A stretch of 64,000 bases of DNA, taken from JALJPB01 sp034111045 (GTDB lineage: Bacteria > Pseudomonadota > Gammaproteobacteria > Enterobacterales > Alteromonadaceae). Of this stretch, positions 1-9,378 are shown piece after piece (the first letter of the stretch is position 1; each line of letters begins with the position of its first letter). The position numbers were made by a program, and so were the translations under genes. The stretch is from NCBI GenBank assembly GCA_034111045.1, contig JAWUYA010000045.1, positions 19,692 to 83,691 of the forward strand, read 5' to 3'. The notes beneath the pieces were generated by a model. The model saw only the letters and a list, made by a program, of their open reading frames with translations. It was not told where the DNA came from and searched no databases.

Positions 1-1
1 T

Positions 2-430
2 TTCAAGGAATATTTTTCTGAGAAATTAAAACATTCGACTGCTTTATTCTATACCTCTGATCATGGTCAAAAGCTAAAGTCTGAGGACAACACCTCTTTC
101 TTTACTCATTGTAATACTGCCATGGTTTCTCCTTTTGAAGGCCTAGTCCCTTTAGTGATCGCTACGAATGATTTAGCATTACATCAATTGTTTTATGACG
201 CGGCTAAGCGTAATTATGATAAGTCAGGTCATTTAAATATCTTTCCAACCATATTATGGACGCTAGGGTATAATGTAAAAGACATAAACCAGCACTATGC
301 TCAGTCGTTACTTGATGATATTGAAGGCATACAGCAATTTGTTTCACCACCTTTTTTTACTAAGTTTGGCCGTAAACAAAAATTGAATAGTATCCCTAAG
401 CGCGGTATCACAGCAATAATACCTCCCTAG
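2..430 (+). CDS. Sulfatase-fold protein, C-terminal fragment (5' end outside window)
   Basis: The reading frame is open from base 2 to the stop at 430, so this is the last ~142 residues of a gene starting before the window; the internal ATG at 122 is not a believable start. The fragment carries TSDHGQ (53-70), the C-terminal metal-binding Asp-His motif of alkaline-phosphatase/sulfatase-fold enzymes, followed by a THCNTA stretch with another likely metal-ligand His and the usual 'LNIFPTILWTLGY' helix. The motifs resemble phosphoethanolamine or phosphoglycerol transferases (EptA/LtaS-like) as much as true sulfatases; the nucleophile region is missing, so these cannot be separated. It converges on the minus-strand sulfatase-fold gene ending at 630, and both probably decorate envelope polysaccharide or lipid. 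Confidence 0.75.
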   Translation, partial: FKEYFSEKLKHSTALFYTSDHGQKLKSEDNTSFFTHCNTAMVSPFEGLVPLVIATNDLALHQLFYDAAKRNYDKSGHLNIFPTILWTLGYNVKDINQHYAQSLLDDIEGIQQFVSPPFFTKFGRKQKLNSIPKRGITAIIPP

Positions 431-629
431 TTTTCTAGGTATTGTTTAGTGCTGGAGATTGTATAACGTTCAGTAGGCTATTTAATAACTTCATTTTTTT
501 TAGCTCACTCTTTATTTTTACTATGGTGTTGTAATACAAGAAACATTTGCTTATATTTCATTGCGTCATTGGGCGTTGAGCAATGACTTAGCATCAAGGT
601 GCAGTTACACTGTAATCCATAGCTGGTCT

Positions 630-2486
630 TTATTTGTCGCTATTGAGAATAGAAATAAGCTGTTGCAACATCCTGTTTTTATGCGCTAAAGGAACCGATT
701 GATTGGGTTCTAATTCTAAATAACCGTCGAGATATTCAAAGGTTACCTTTTGATCATTATTTAACAAAGCAAATCCATCTGGAAAACCTGGTCCACAATT
801 TGATATAAATACTTGCCCTGATGTTTCAGTAGAGATATCAGAACCCATAAAATAATCAGCTGGGAAGCTAGGGCTAATAATATTAAAAATCGTTGGCATT
901 ATATTTAAATGGGACTGTATGTTGTTAGATACCAATTTTGGTAACTTAGCGGGTAGATGAATAAATAATGGAACTTGCGTTTGAAATTTATTAATTTTTG
1001 TATTATGTCCAATCACTCCATTTTCAAACAACTCTTCACCATGATCACCAGTAAATACTACAATCGTATTGTCCAAAGTTCCTAACTGGTGGAGGTTGTC
1101 CATAAGGCGACCAAATTCACTATCAACGAAGTGCAAAGAGTTTTTGAAACGATTGACCAATTCAAGTTTTTCATTTTGAGTGGTAATATTACTTAGATCG
1201 ATAGAACCTTTTAATGACGGAGTGAATGTAGGATCATTTTCCATGTAGTTATAATCAAAATGAGTGGAATTGTAATAAACCAAATTAAAATATGGTTTAG
1301 CTAACTCTTTATGCTTTATCGCACTGTAAATTGCATGATTAGTTACTGCGATATCGGCATAAATGGACTCATTTAATCCCTCTTCATTGGCTTTTTTTAT
1401 GATCTCTAATTTACCTCCCATGATATTACGTTGAACATTGTCATTAAAAATAAAATTAGCTAAGTCATACCAATCAAGTGAGATTGACTCTGATGTAGTC
1501 ACAGTATATCCAGCTTCGTCTAATATACGCATAGTAAGCGGTTGCTTTTGGTTTATTCGAAAATCATTGTAATGAATAGGCGATTTCCCCGTTAAAATAG
1601 AAAATATACTAAAGTGCGTACAGTTAGATGCACTATAGTTATTTACAAATAAAGTACCCGAGTCATTCCAACGGTATAGATTAGGAGTTACCTCAGGACT
1701 TAATTCCATGTCAGTAGCTCTAAAGCTTTCGGCGACGACTATGACAATATTATATGGAGTAATGACTTGGGGCGTTGGGATATTCTGTGTTGGTGCATGT
1801 GACTTATCTTGATAATGAGATTTCGACACATTTTCCATAGTTGCATTGGGTAAAATAAGGTTAACCGCTCGCCTTATTGAATAGTTACTCGGTGTCAAAA
1901 AATAGGGCAAACTCCTCTTCATAACCCATCCAGATTGTCCTCCACTAAACATCTGAATAGAGTAGATGCCATACGTCGAGAAGGAAAAAAACGTAAGCAC
2001 ACCCACAACTTTTGTTAAAGAAATTGAAAATGGCGTTTTACCTGAAAATTTCTTAATGAATAATGCCACGACAAAAATAATAACGAGTGGATATGAAGCA
2101 ACAAACACATAACGAGCCGAGACACCCGCTTGCTTCATTGCGTTAGGTTGAGACAAAAATTCCAAAAGGAAAGAGTTTACATGGAGACCTGATAGTGAAT
2201 AAATTTTGAAATCTAAATAAGTAAATAAGATTAATAACATGGTTGTTATGATAAGAATTGAATCAATTAAACGACTTTGTTTAAACAACTGACGAATGGC
2301 TAACGTCATTAATATGTAAAGAGTCGCAACTAAAGAAAAGTAACTGACCACTCCCACCATATAAGCCATATTATCTTTAATATTATTAAAATCACCAAAC
2401 TTTATGATGTAACAAAACCCTAAATAAACAAAATATATCATTACCATATAATGCATAGAAGAAAGCTTATGAGGGGGGTTAGTCAT
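630..2486 (-). CDS. Membrane-anchored sulfatase-fold transferase (LtaS/EptA-like)
   Basis: About 618 residues: roughly five N-terminal membrane segments (residues ~10-210), then a periplasmic alkaline-phosphatase/sulfatase-fold domain with 'VVAESFRATDM' (first metal site), 'SNCTHFSIFSILTG' (nucleophile region) and 'FTGDHGEELFENGVIGH' (metal-binding DHG and His). The nucleophile region lacks the C-x-P-x-R motif of formylglycine sulfatases, so a phospho-group transferase acting on a surface glycan or lipid is more likely than a sulfate-ester hydrolase. An upstream in-frame GTG at 2585 would overlap the sulfotransferase gene by 47 bases; I prefer the ATG at 2486 just before the first membrane helix, although its Shine-Dalgarno is weak. 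It is last in a long minus-strand polysaccharide gene block. Confidence 0.75.
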   Translation of the reverse strand: MTNPPHKLSSMHYMVMIYFVYLGFCYIIKFGDFNNIKDNMAYMVGVVSYFSLVATLYILMTLAIRQLFKQSRLIDSILIITTMLLILFTYLDFKIYSLSGLHVNSFLLEFLSQPNAMKQAGVSARYVFVASYPLVIIFVVALFIKKFSGKTPFSISLTKVVGVLTFFSFSTYGIYSIQMFSGGQSGWVMKRSLPYFLTPSNYSIRRAVNLILPNATMENVSKSHYQDKSHAPTQNIPTPQVITPYNIVIVVAESFRATDMELSPEVTPNLYRWNDSGTLFVNNYSASNCTHFSIFSILTGKSPIHYNDFRINQKQPLTMRILDEAGYTVTTSESISLDWYDLANFIFNDNVQRNIMGGKLEIIKKANEEGLNESIYADIAVTNHAIYSAIKHKELAKPYFNLVYYNSTHFDYNYMENDPTFTPSLKGSIDLSNITTQNEKLELVNRFKNSLHFVDSEFGRLMDNLHQLGTLDNTIVVFTGDHGEELFENGVIGHNTKINKFQTQVPLFIHLPAKLPKLVSNNIQSHLNIMPTIFNIISPSFPADYFMGSDISTETSGQVFISNCGPGFPDGFALLNNDQKVTFEYLDGYLELEPNQSVPLAHKNRMLQQLISILNSDK

Positions 2487-2538
2487 TAAATTTTCAATTC
2501 CGTTGAAGGTATTTACATCAAGGAGTATAAGCAATTTT

Positions 2539-3594
2539 TCATCGTTGAGATGACAAATCAAAAAATACATTAAGTATAAATTCACATTCGCTTTCTATTT
2601 CAGTAAACCAATTATTATCTGCATATTGTTTCCACTTCCCCCCGTTTTGCTGTGCTCTCAATGCTGACAAAGTTTTTAAATCATAACCAGTAATACCTAA
2701 TGATTCAAAAACCGATGGTATAATGGAGTCAAACTGATGGCACAACGACTCAAAGCCAATACAAATATCTGCATGCTTGTGTCCTAGCATGTTAGAAAGT
2801 CGCCAGAGTAAATAGTGATAGTAATAAGGATGCTTGCCTTGAGATATTTTCAAAAAGGGAAATCTGTAACTTAAGTTGTCAGCCCACTCTGCGGTATAAA
2901 AAAGGTTATACCTTGACAGGTCATGTCCATTATAATTGAGTGGTACTTCAATACTGTTACGAGTAACTGAAATCCATTGGTCTCTAGGGTGACGATATAA
3001 GTGAACTATTTTGGCTTTAGGAAAATGCTTTTTTAGCCAAGGTAATCGAAAATCCACTCGGTTAAACTGCAATACAGGACGCGCAGGCGCTTGCTCAATT
3101 AAACTTTCTATATAATTTTTTAAGGCGGGTTCGTGGCTATGTTGATCTAACCATAATCGCTTGAAGGTCCAATCTGTTTCAAATTGAATGTTTGAGCTAT
3201 CAAATTGTTGGTATTCTTTCCAATAATCATTAACACCTTGGTGTGAATCATCTGTTGTATTGCCTCGGCCAACTTCATCAAACCATTTTCTTTCATTTAA
3301 GGGTTCATAATAACAATGCAATGAGTCTAGTTGACGAAATATATTCCAAAGGAAGGTGGAGCCTGAGCGGAAACGAGCGGAAATAAAAATGGGTGCATTT
3401 TCGTCAACATTGTCAGTGATGCTCATTGGTTGAGCTAAGTCGATATAGTCATTGAGCAATTTGCCGCTATAACCTATAGTTTCGGCACTTGGATAATGTA
3501 AAGGAAGTTCTGTTTGAATTTGATTTATGGCTTGCTGGACATCTTTTTGCTGAATAATTTTTAAGATTATTTTTAGGGCTAGTTGTTTGATCAT
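2539..3594 (-). CDS. Sulfotransferase family protein
   Basis: 351 residues. 'ISARFRSGSTFLWNIF' at ~71-86 is the 5'-phosphosulfate-binding loop of PAPS-dependent sulfotransferases, followed by 'YYEPLNERKWF'. 'VHLYRHPRDQWISVTRNS' near residue 200 is the 3'-phosphate-binding segment with conserved Arg and Ser. Such enzymes move sulfate from PAPS to hydroxyl or amino groups, here presumably sugars of the exopolysaccharide made by the neighbouring genes. No signal peptide or membrane helix is evident, so it should act in the cytosol. It lies 102 bases downstream of the TPR gene on the same strand. Acceptor unknown; family assignment is firm. Confidence 0.8.
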   Translation of the reverse strand: MIKQLALKIILKIIQQKDVQQAINQIQTELPLHYPSAETIGYSGKLLNDYIDLAQPMSITDNVDENAPIFISARFRSGSTFLWNIFRQLDSLHCYYEPLNERKWFDEVGRGNTTDDSHQGVNDYWKEYQQFDSSNIQFETDWTFKRLWLDQHSHEPALKNYIESLIEQAPARPVLQFNRVDFRLPWLKKHFPKAKIVHLYRHPRDQWISVTRNSIEVPLNYNGHDLSRYNLFYTAEWADNLSYRFPFLKISQGKHPYYYHYLLWRLSNMLGHKHADICIGFESLCHQFDSIIPSVFESLGITGYDLKTLSALRAQQNGGKWKQYADNNWFTEIESECEFILNVFFDLSSQR

Positions 3595-3696
3595 ATGATG
3601 TCTCTATTTTTCTTATAACATGCGCTCAAATATGATGTTATTGAGGTTTTCAGTTACGTCATCAAAGTAAAATACAGCATCACTCTTATTGACCAC

Positions 3697-4443
3697 TCAT
3701 TTATTATTTAACTTGGTTTTTAGTTGTTTTAATTTGATTTTCAAACCCGGCAGCGGATAACCCAAACTATAAGCAATATTCGCATAATAATTGGCTTTTT
3801 CTATATTGGCTTCTTCCACATAATAAATACCCAAAAAATAACTCACTTCGACCGACTTAGTAATATTTTCACTGCCTAAGTTTTCCAATATTGCAATGGC
3901 TTTATTTGTATTACCCATTTTTCTGTATAATAATGATTGCCCCAAGTAGGCTTGATGATATGTCGGAAAAGACTCAATCACTTCGTTATAAGCAATGGCT
4001 GATTTTTCATATAAACCCAACGCTTTAAACAAGTTACCTAAAGTAACACCAATTTCAGCATACCAAGGGTCACGCTTATTTATTCGACTAACGGTATAAT
4101 TTATTTCATTCATTGCTTTTTTTAGATTGTAGTTACGTACGTCCTCATTAACAGTCTCAAGCTTTGCTCTTTTTATATAAATAATCGACGTACAATAGTG
4201 CCATCCTCCGCCATGCCTTAGATTTGACAATAATCGTTCTTGTTCTACTTTTGCTGAAGAATAACGTCCCCTAAACTCTGAACGACGTCCCACTCCCGTG
4301 CTTAAGTAGAGCTTTTGGCACCTAACACTCCAGGCATTAAATTCTTGCTTAGTCGGTGTGAAATTATAAGCAAAGGCATAGCTAGCAAAAAAGGCAAAGC
4401 TAGATGCGAAAAATAAATTCATATATCTCATGCTATTTTTCAT
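3697..4443 (-). CDS. Secreted/periplasmic TPR protein
   Basis: 248 residues with an N-terminal signal peptide (hydrophobic 'LFFASSFAFFASYAFA', cleavage near residue 25). The middle and C-terminal parts contain tetratricopeptide-like helical pairs, for example 'GNLFKALGLYEKSAIAYNEVI', 'GQSLLYRKMGNTNKAIAILE' and 'GIYYVEEANIEKANYYANIA' (about 135-235). TPR repeats mediate protein contacts; within exopolysaccharide loci such proteins often help assembly or export, but nothing here identifies the partner. It overlaps the end of the acyltransferase gene by 11 bases, supporting co-transcription. Function unrecognised beyond the fold. Confidence 0.65.
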   Translation of the reverse strand: MKNSMRYMNLFFASSFAFFASYAFAYNFTPTKQEFNAWSVRCQKLYLSTGVGRRSEFRGRYSSAKVEQERLLSNLRHGGGWHYCTSIIYIKRAKLETVNEDVRNYNLKKAMNEINYTVSRINKRDPWYAEIGVTLGNLFKALGLYEKSAIAYNEVIESFPTYHQAYLGQSLLYRKMGNTNKAIAILENLGSENITKSVEVSYFLGIYYVEEANIEKANYYANIAYSLGYPLPGLKIKLKQLKTKLNNK

Positions 4444-5506
4444 TAGGTACTCTCACTGATTGTCGAATTAACAATAAAGATACCAACTCATGATATCCTT
4501 TCGGGAAAATAAGAATTTTTAACGTTTTTGTTTTAAAAATAATCAGGGAAAAAATGTAACTGATGACTAATACAAAAATAATCAACAATATTTCTTTCAC
4601 AGTGTTAAGCCATACACTGCTAAAGGTGTATGTACCAAAAATGCGTAGGGCCACATAAATAAAATTATGTATCAGGTAAATAGAAAGTGAATATTTACCT
4701 ATGGCTTTAAATCCCCTGGTAATTATATTTTCTGTAAAGTTCGCTGTGCAGATTAAAAAGAGTGAAATTGACAATAAAAGATTAGCTAATACTGCGATAA
4801 TAAGGTTAATAGAGCTACTCGGTAATAAAAATCGAGCGTATTCTATTCTAATCCCTTTTTTAACGCAGTAAAGATATAGCCCCACACCAATGACCATGAT
4901 CAATATAGTTAAAACTTTATACATTTTAGAAGCAAGAACTACCCTGTAAGCCCATGAAATAATAAGGCATTGAGATAGAAGAAACATTGCCAAAGGCAAT
5001 TGCATAGGGGTATTAGCACGAAAGTTTTCAGGAACAAACAAAATACCAACGGCAACAAACACCGATATAATGATAGTGATTGGTTTAACATCCTGAGAAA
5101 TTTTCAGCCAACTTTTGATTAATAACAAGCTGATAATACAAGGTAAAAACCAAAGCAAATATAATCCAGAGGCGGCTTTAACATTGGCTCCAGATCCGGT
5201 TATTAAAGCAACCCCCCAAACTCTAACAATGGTTAAAAGGTCGGTATTCCCTATTAATATGACTTGATATAGCAGTGTAGATATTGTTAGAAATAGGGCA
5301 AAAGGCCAAAAATATCTAAAGGATTTATCAAGCATTGACGTTGTTGAATCCCGTTCTAACACAAAGGGGATCGCCAGAAAAGATAATACATGAAAGCCTA
5401 GAGGCCTTAAATAAAAAGGGATTTCAGCTGATAAAAAGTCATTGTGATCTAAAACCACAAGAAAAATTAATAGACCTTTAACGACATTAGGATTCATTAG
5501 TCGCAC
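4433..5506 (-). CDS. Membrane acyltransferase (acyltransferase-3 family)
   Basis: 357 residues, about ten membrane segments. The start 'NPNVVKGLLIFLVVLDH' carries the N-terminal catalytic His region typical of the acyltransferase-3/OafA/WecH family, which transfers acetyl or other short acyl groups to sugars across the inner membrane. 'KYSLSIYLIHNFIY' near residue 270 is the characteristic late family segment. It overlaps the upstream ligase gene by 20 bases and the downstream TPR gene by 11, so it belongs to the same transcript. Probable role: O-acylation of the XrtA-locus polysaccharide. Acyl donor and target sugar cannot be read from the sequence. Confidence 0.75.
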   Translation of the reverse strand: MRLMNPNVVKGLLIFLVVLDHNDFLSAEIPFYLRPLGFHVLSFLAIPFVLERDSTTSMLDKSFRYFWPFALFLTISTLLYQVILIGNTDLLTIVRVWGVALITGSGANVKAASGLYLLWFLPCIISLLLIKSWLKISQDVKPITIIISVFVAVGILFVPENFRANTPMQLPLAMFLLSQCLIISWAYRVVLASKMYKVLTILIMVIGVGLYLYCVKKGIRIEYARFLLPSSSINLIIAVLANLLLSISLFLICTANFTENIITRGFKAIGKYSLSIYLIHNFIYVALRIFGTYTFSSVWLNTVKEILLIIFVLVISYIFSLIIFKTKTLKILIFPKGYHELVSLLLIRQSVRVPNEK

Positions 5507-6791
5507 TTTCCGTTTTTTTTACTAAGCGATATAACACTTGAGTAAGGGCAATAATAACGAACAAAATATCAAAATACGCCATATTTAATGCGGCACCAAC
5601 AACTAAATATAATGATAAAGAAAGCAATAAACAGTCTGAAAACTCTTGATACCAACCTTCATCAACCTTATTTTTTTTCAATATTTTATTGGTACTGATT
5701 ATGTTTGAATAAGACTTCAACATAATCATTAAATATATAAACAAGCCAACGAATCCATGCTCCCCTAACACTTGGAAGTAAATACTATGGGCCGCATGAG
5801 CATAATGACGATCAGGTTGTTTGGTATGAACAAAACTCAATTTGTCAAAATCTTGAGCATACAAAGTCCAAGTAGCTAAATTTTGTATCGCAAGAAAGCC
5901 ACCGCCTATAAATGGCCTATCTAGAGCAACTAATGTGCTCTGTTTCCAGGCGATAACCCTGCCCATAAAAGAATTATCCTGATCTGCACTTTTAATAGTA
6001 TCCATGCGTTCTAACCATTGCTGCGGAACAAAGGCAGCATATGATAACGAAACAACCAAAAACAGCGTACTCACAAAAGCTTTCTTTTTATAAACAGTAG
6101 CATACAAAAAAGATAGAAAAGCTAACCCTATTAGCCCCCCGCGAGAGTATGTTCCCAATATTGCCATCAAAGAAATGAAGGTAAACCCTAAAGCAGCCCA
6201 CTTGAGATAACGATTGACTAATATATTTCGATACGCAAATATCGCAAAGGGGATAATGACCAATATAGCCAGTGCAAAATGATTATTATCTCCAATGATA
6301 GATGAACCAGGTCCCCATGCTCGATGACCTCCCAAGGTCGCCACAACTTTTAATCCCTCAGTTACACTATAATAGCCTATGCCTAATATAATCGATAAAA
6401 CAAGCGCGTTTACGTGTATTTTCTTAGTGATCGTTAGTAAGATCATCGTAAACAAAAAGATGACTTTTACAAAGTCGATATACTTGTCAAAAACTAATTC
6501 AGGGACAGCCAGGGCAAAAGTTGTACTTAATGAGGCCCAAATTAAAAGCAGTAACACCCAATAAAAAACGCCATTATTGAGATTTTTAGCTTTAAAGGCA
6601 CTAAAGAATACTACGAAGATAGTTATTATTGAGACGATAAGGTTAAATCTTATATTTGAAGCAAAGCCCCACAACAAATAATTGGGAAATAATAAGGCCG
6701 TCCAAGCCCACAAACACACACCAATATAAGGGCGTTTAAAGATAAACATAGACAAAGAGATGAATACAGTTATAAACAATAAGTCTTTCAT
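5487..6791 (-). CDS. O-antigen-ligase-like protein, exosortase A-associated
   Basis: 434 residues, about twelve membrane segments. It resembles the probable O-glycosylation ligase/polymerase (Wzy/WaaL fold) of exosortase A loci, with the N-terminal 'RPYIGVCLWAWTALLFPNYLLWGF' region (split here: RPYIGVCLWAW, then LLFPNYLLWGF), a middle 'GDNNHFALAILVIIPFA' and the large periplasmic loop around 'YSRGGLIGLAFL' and 'HAAHSIYFQVLGEHGFVGL' typical of Wzy_C ligases. Such proteins polymerise repeat units or attach glycan to acceptors on the periplasmic face. It sits three bases after the stop of a 26-residue micro-ORF and overlaps the acyltransferase start, so all three are likely translated from one message. 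Confidence 0.8.
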   Translation of the reverse strand: MKDLLFITVFISLSMFIFKRPYIGVCLWAWTALLFPNYLLWGFASNIRFNLIVSIITIFVVFFSAFKAKNLNNGVFYWVLLLLIWASLSTTFALAVPELVFDKYIDFVKVIFLFTMILLTITKKIHVNALVLSIILGIGYYSVTEGLKVVATLGGHRAWGPGSSIIGDNNHFALAILVIIPFAIFAYRNILVNRYLKWAALGFTFISLMAILGTYSRGGLIGLAFLSFLYATVYKKKAFVSTLFLVVSLSYAAFVPQQWLERMDTIKSADQDNSFMGRVIAWKQSTLVALDRPFIGGGFLAIQNLATWTLYAQDFDKLSFVHTKQPDRHYAHAAHSIYFQVLGEHGFVGLFIYLMIMLKSYSNIISTNKILKKNKVDEGWYQEFSDCLLLSLSLYLVVGAALNMAYFDILFVIIALTQVLYRLVKKTESATNES

Positions 6792-6794
6792 TCG

Positions 6795-6875
6795 TTATTC
6801 ACCATCTATCTTGGACAATACAATAACCAATACACACATACCGGCGATGTCAGCTAATAAAATTAACGTTTCCAT
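6795..6875 (-). CDS. 26-residue single-span membrane micro-ORF
   Basis: ATG at 6875 with a Shine-Dalgarno-like TAGGA eight bases upstream; stop at 6797-6795, only three bases before the ATG of the O-ligase-like gene. The peptide begins METLILLADIAG, continues MCVLVIVLSKIDGE and is almost one hydrophobic helix. It fills most of the otherwise empty 135-base gap between the CapK-like gene and the ligase, in operon order and on the same strand. I do not recognise a family. It could be a small membrane subunit of the polymerase/ligase or a leader peptide coupling its translation. Supported by ribosome site, position and hydrophobicity only. Confidence 0.5.
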   Translation of the reverse strand: METLILLADIAGMCVLVIVLSKIDGE

Positions 6876-6926
6876 TTCATTCCTATCACTTTATTCATCA
6901 CTTGGTTGATACCTGTTATTGCTGTT

Positions 6927-8285
6927 TTATGATTGTTCAACCTTACTAATAACATACCTAAATTTACCTGATTTTTCAGGCGCTATTTGTTTTACATGCT
7001 CTAGTTTAACCGTTACCCCTTCTCCCAATCTAGCTTTGAAACCCGACGTTATCTCTAACACTATTTGTTCAGGTAATGGTTGCTGCGCTACATATTCAAC
7101 TCTCGTCAACTCAAGGCTTTCTTGGGTTATTTTAAACTCATCAATGCCTGCTAATTCTCTTAAGATATAAATGAGTGCTAAACCATGCATTAGGGTGCCA
7201 TTTTCAGCGACGACAAAATCAGTGGTTCTTCCTTCAATATCCTGCAATAAAGGTAAACCTCGTCCGCAGGGACATTTTTTTGTCGATTTTACCGCGATAT
7301 CACCAGTACGATAACGTATAAAGGGAAAATCTAAAGTCGCTAAATGAGTAACCACTATTTCTCCTTTTTCTCCATCGGGCACCACTTCTCCCTCTGTATT
7401 AATTATTTCAACAATAATATCTTCAGCAGACAAATGCATACCACCTTCTGGACATTGATGCGCAATAAAGCCAGCATCACGGCTACCGTAGCCATTAGCT
7501 ACTGGCGCATTAAAAGTGCTTTCAATACTCTGTCGTTGATAAGGATAAAGACGTTCAGCCGTAACGAAAATCACTTTAATATCCAGTTGAGTCATATCAA
7601 TATTATGTCGCCGAGCCGTTTTAGCAATTAATGAAAAAACTGATGGGTAACCAAATAACATTTTGGGTTGGTAAGATTTAATTTCGCTAATAAAACTCAA
7701 AATATTGTTTTCTGTAAGATCAAAGGCCGGCATTAGCTGAGAACGGAATAGTTTGTCACGTATTCTACGAACTCGGTCTTGAGCACCTAACTCTATAGGA
7801 GAGCCCCAGGCGACAATCTCTTTATCACCGATATCAACATTCCACCAGCGTGTAGCTCGCCACTTTTGTGCAACATCATGACTAATACGCTCATTACCCA
7901 ATAAAAATGTTAACGGTGTACCGCTGGAGCCGCCAGTGGTGAATGGTTTAACTATTTCAGTGTTATCCGCTTTCAACGCCTTAAAATTATCTTTAATAAC
8001 CGCTTTTGATAAAAAGGGCAGTTGTTGTAAATCGGTAATCTTGACAATATCTTTTGCTTGAATGTTTAACTCCCGCAGTATCTTTTTATAATAAGAAACA
8101 TGTGTTGAGGCATGCAAAATAAACTTATTGAGTCTCACTTCTTGCTGTTTAATAAGTTGATGAGTAGAAAGCCATTGTGACTTTTCTAACGCTTTATGTA
8201 TTTTCACCGTTTGGTGTTTTTTTAATCGTTCATGAAGAGGAAATAATATTTTCGTGACAAATTTTGTATAAATATTATTGAACAT
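6927..8285 (-). CDS. CapK/phenylacetate-CoA-ligase-like AMP-forming enzyme
   Basis: 452 residues of the adenylate-forming superfamily. 'TTGGSSGTPLTF' near residue 117 is the P-loop-like AMP-binding motif; 'YGSRDAGFIAHQC' is the family A5 region; 'YRTGDIAV' carries the ribose-binding Asp; and 'CPCGRGLPLLQDIEGRTTDF' is the Cys-containing segment seen in PaaK/CapK proteins. Homologues without a clear phenylacetate context are common in capsule and exosortase loci and are thought to activate a carboxylic acid for transfer to a sugar or lipid. It lies two bases from the upstream glycosyltransferase gene. Substrate unknown; a role in glycan acylation or amidation is inference. Confidence 0.75.
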   Translation of the reverse strand: MFNNIYTKFVTKILFPLHERLKKHQTVKIHKALEKSQWLSTHQLIKQQEVRLNKFILHASTHVSYYKKILRELNIQAKDIVKITDLQQLPFLSKAVIKDNFKALKADNTEIVKPFTTGGSSGTPLTFLLGNERISHDVAQKWRATRWWNVDIGDKEIVAWGSPIELGAQDRVRRIRDKLFRSQLMPAFDLTENNILSFISEIKSYQPKMLFGYPSVFSLIAKTARRHNIDMTQLDIKVIFVTAERLYPYQRQSIESTFNAPVANGYGSRDAGFIAHQCPEGGMHLSAEDIIVEIINTEGEVVPDGEKGEIVVTHLATLDFPFIRYRTGDIAVKSTKKCPCGRGLPLLQDIEGRTTDFVVAENGTLMHGLALIYILRELAGIDEFKITQESLELTRVEYVAQQPLPEQIVLEITSGFKARLGEGVTVKLEHVKQIAPEKSGKFRYVISKVEQS

Positions 8286-8287
8286 AA

Positions 8288-9376
8288 CTACTTACCCACT
8301 TTTTGTTGTGCCTGCTGGTAGCAAAATAATAATTGCCGCCAAACAGTTGGCCATTGATAACGCTGAATTGTTTTTAAGCCATTACTCACTAATTGATGCC
8401 TTAGTGTATGATCATTAATTAATCGAAATGCTTGTTCACTTATTGCTGAAACATTATTTTTTTCTACTAACAAAGCATCATATTCATGCTTCACCATGTC
8501 CGGGATACCACCTACATTAGTACTGATCACGGGGATCCCACACGCTAAAGCCTCTAAAATTGAACTAGGCGCATTATCAATAGTGCTAGCATTTATCATG
8601 ATATCTGCGCTGTTATATAAAGACGCCATATCATTGGGAGGTAGACAGCCAGTAAAAATTATATTGTCAGATAACATCAAATCACTAACTTGCTGCTTTA
8701 ATAAATTTAATTCAGTACCTGTACCCGCAATAGATAATTTAGCGGTTGGGTATTTATTCACTATGTTGCGAAAGGCATCAATAGCAACATCGACACCATA
8801 AATTTTCTCTAAATTACGGGTCACAATAAAATGTAGACGCCCTTGTTCAAATTCACGGCTACTTTGTCTAAAAATTGTTGAATCAAGTACATTGGGAATA
8901 ATGGTGGTTTGTTGACCATAGCCGTTAAACACTTTTTGAAGGAAACAAGAGGGTACGATAATGTATTGTACTTTTTGTAAGCTTTTAGCTACCCAAGGCC
9001 AAGCGTTGTTGAAAAAACGTTGGGCATCTCCACCATGATAATTAACAACCACCGGCTTACCATGCATTTTGCTAATAACAATTGCTGGTAACGCAAAGAA
9101 ATGCCATGACCAACCTGAATTAGCCATAATATGCACAACGTCTGCATGTTTAGTTTTTTGAAATAATGAAAAAAAATAAGGCACCAATCTAACAATAGCG
9201 CGAATACCTTTGAATTTTTCAATAAAAGAGGGCCTATAAGGACTATTTTGCTGAATAAGATCCACCGTTATTCCCTGTTGTGTAATCAACTCAGTAAGCT
9301 TAAGTGTTAAATTAGCCATACCGCCTGCAGGTGGAGGTAGTGGGCCAATAAGTGCAATTCTTTTAATCTCAGTCAT
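8288..9376 (-). CDS. GT4-family glycosyltransferase
   Basis: 362 residues with the GT-B fold. N-terminal 'IGPLPPPAGGMANLTLKL' is the acceptor-domain glycine loop; 'VNYHGGDAQRFF' follows; the C-terminal donor domain contains 'ASTIDNAPSSILEALACGIPVISTNVGGIPDMV' (the E-x7-E region; residues ~275-310, quoted in parts: SSILEALACG, PVISTNVGGIPD). These are hallmarks of retaining GT4 enzymes using nucleotide sugars. Packed between the CapK-like gene (2 bases) and another GT4 gene (2 bases), it is one of the glycosyltransferases extending the repeat unit. Donor and linkage cannot be predicted. Confidence 0.8.
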   Translation of the reverse strand: MTEIKRIALIGPLPPPAGGMANLTLKLTELITQQGITVDLIQQNSPYRPSFIEKFKGIRAIVRLVPYFFSLFQKTKHADVVHIMANSGWSWHFFALPAIVISKMHGKPVVVNYHGGDAQRFFNNAWPWVAKSLQKVQYIIVPSCFLQKVFNGYGQQTTIIPNVLDSTIFRQSSREFEQGRLHFIVTRNLEKIYGVDVAIDAFRNIVNKYPTAKLSIAGTGTELNLLKQQVSDLMLSDNIIFTGCLPPNDMASLYNSADIMINASTIDNAPSSILEALACGIPVISTNVGGIPDMVKHEYDALLVEKNNVSAISEQAFRLINDHTLRHQLVSNGLKTIQRYQWPTVWRQLLFCYQQAQQKVGK

Positions 9377-9378
9377 GT

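Noticed and set aside
122..430. Apparent complete 102-residue gene starting at ATG 122
   Set aside because: The frame is open to base 2 and upstream codons encode the sulfatase-fold TSDHGQ motif, so it is the tail of a longer gene.
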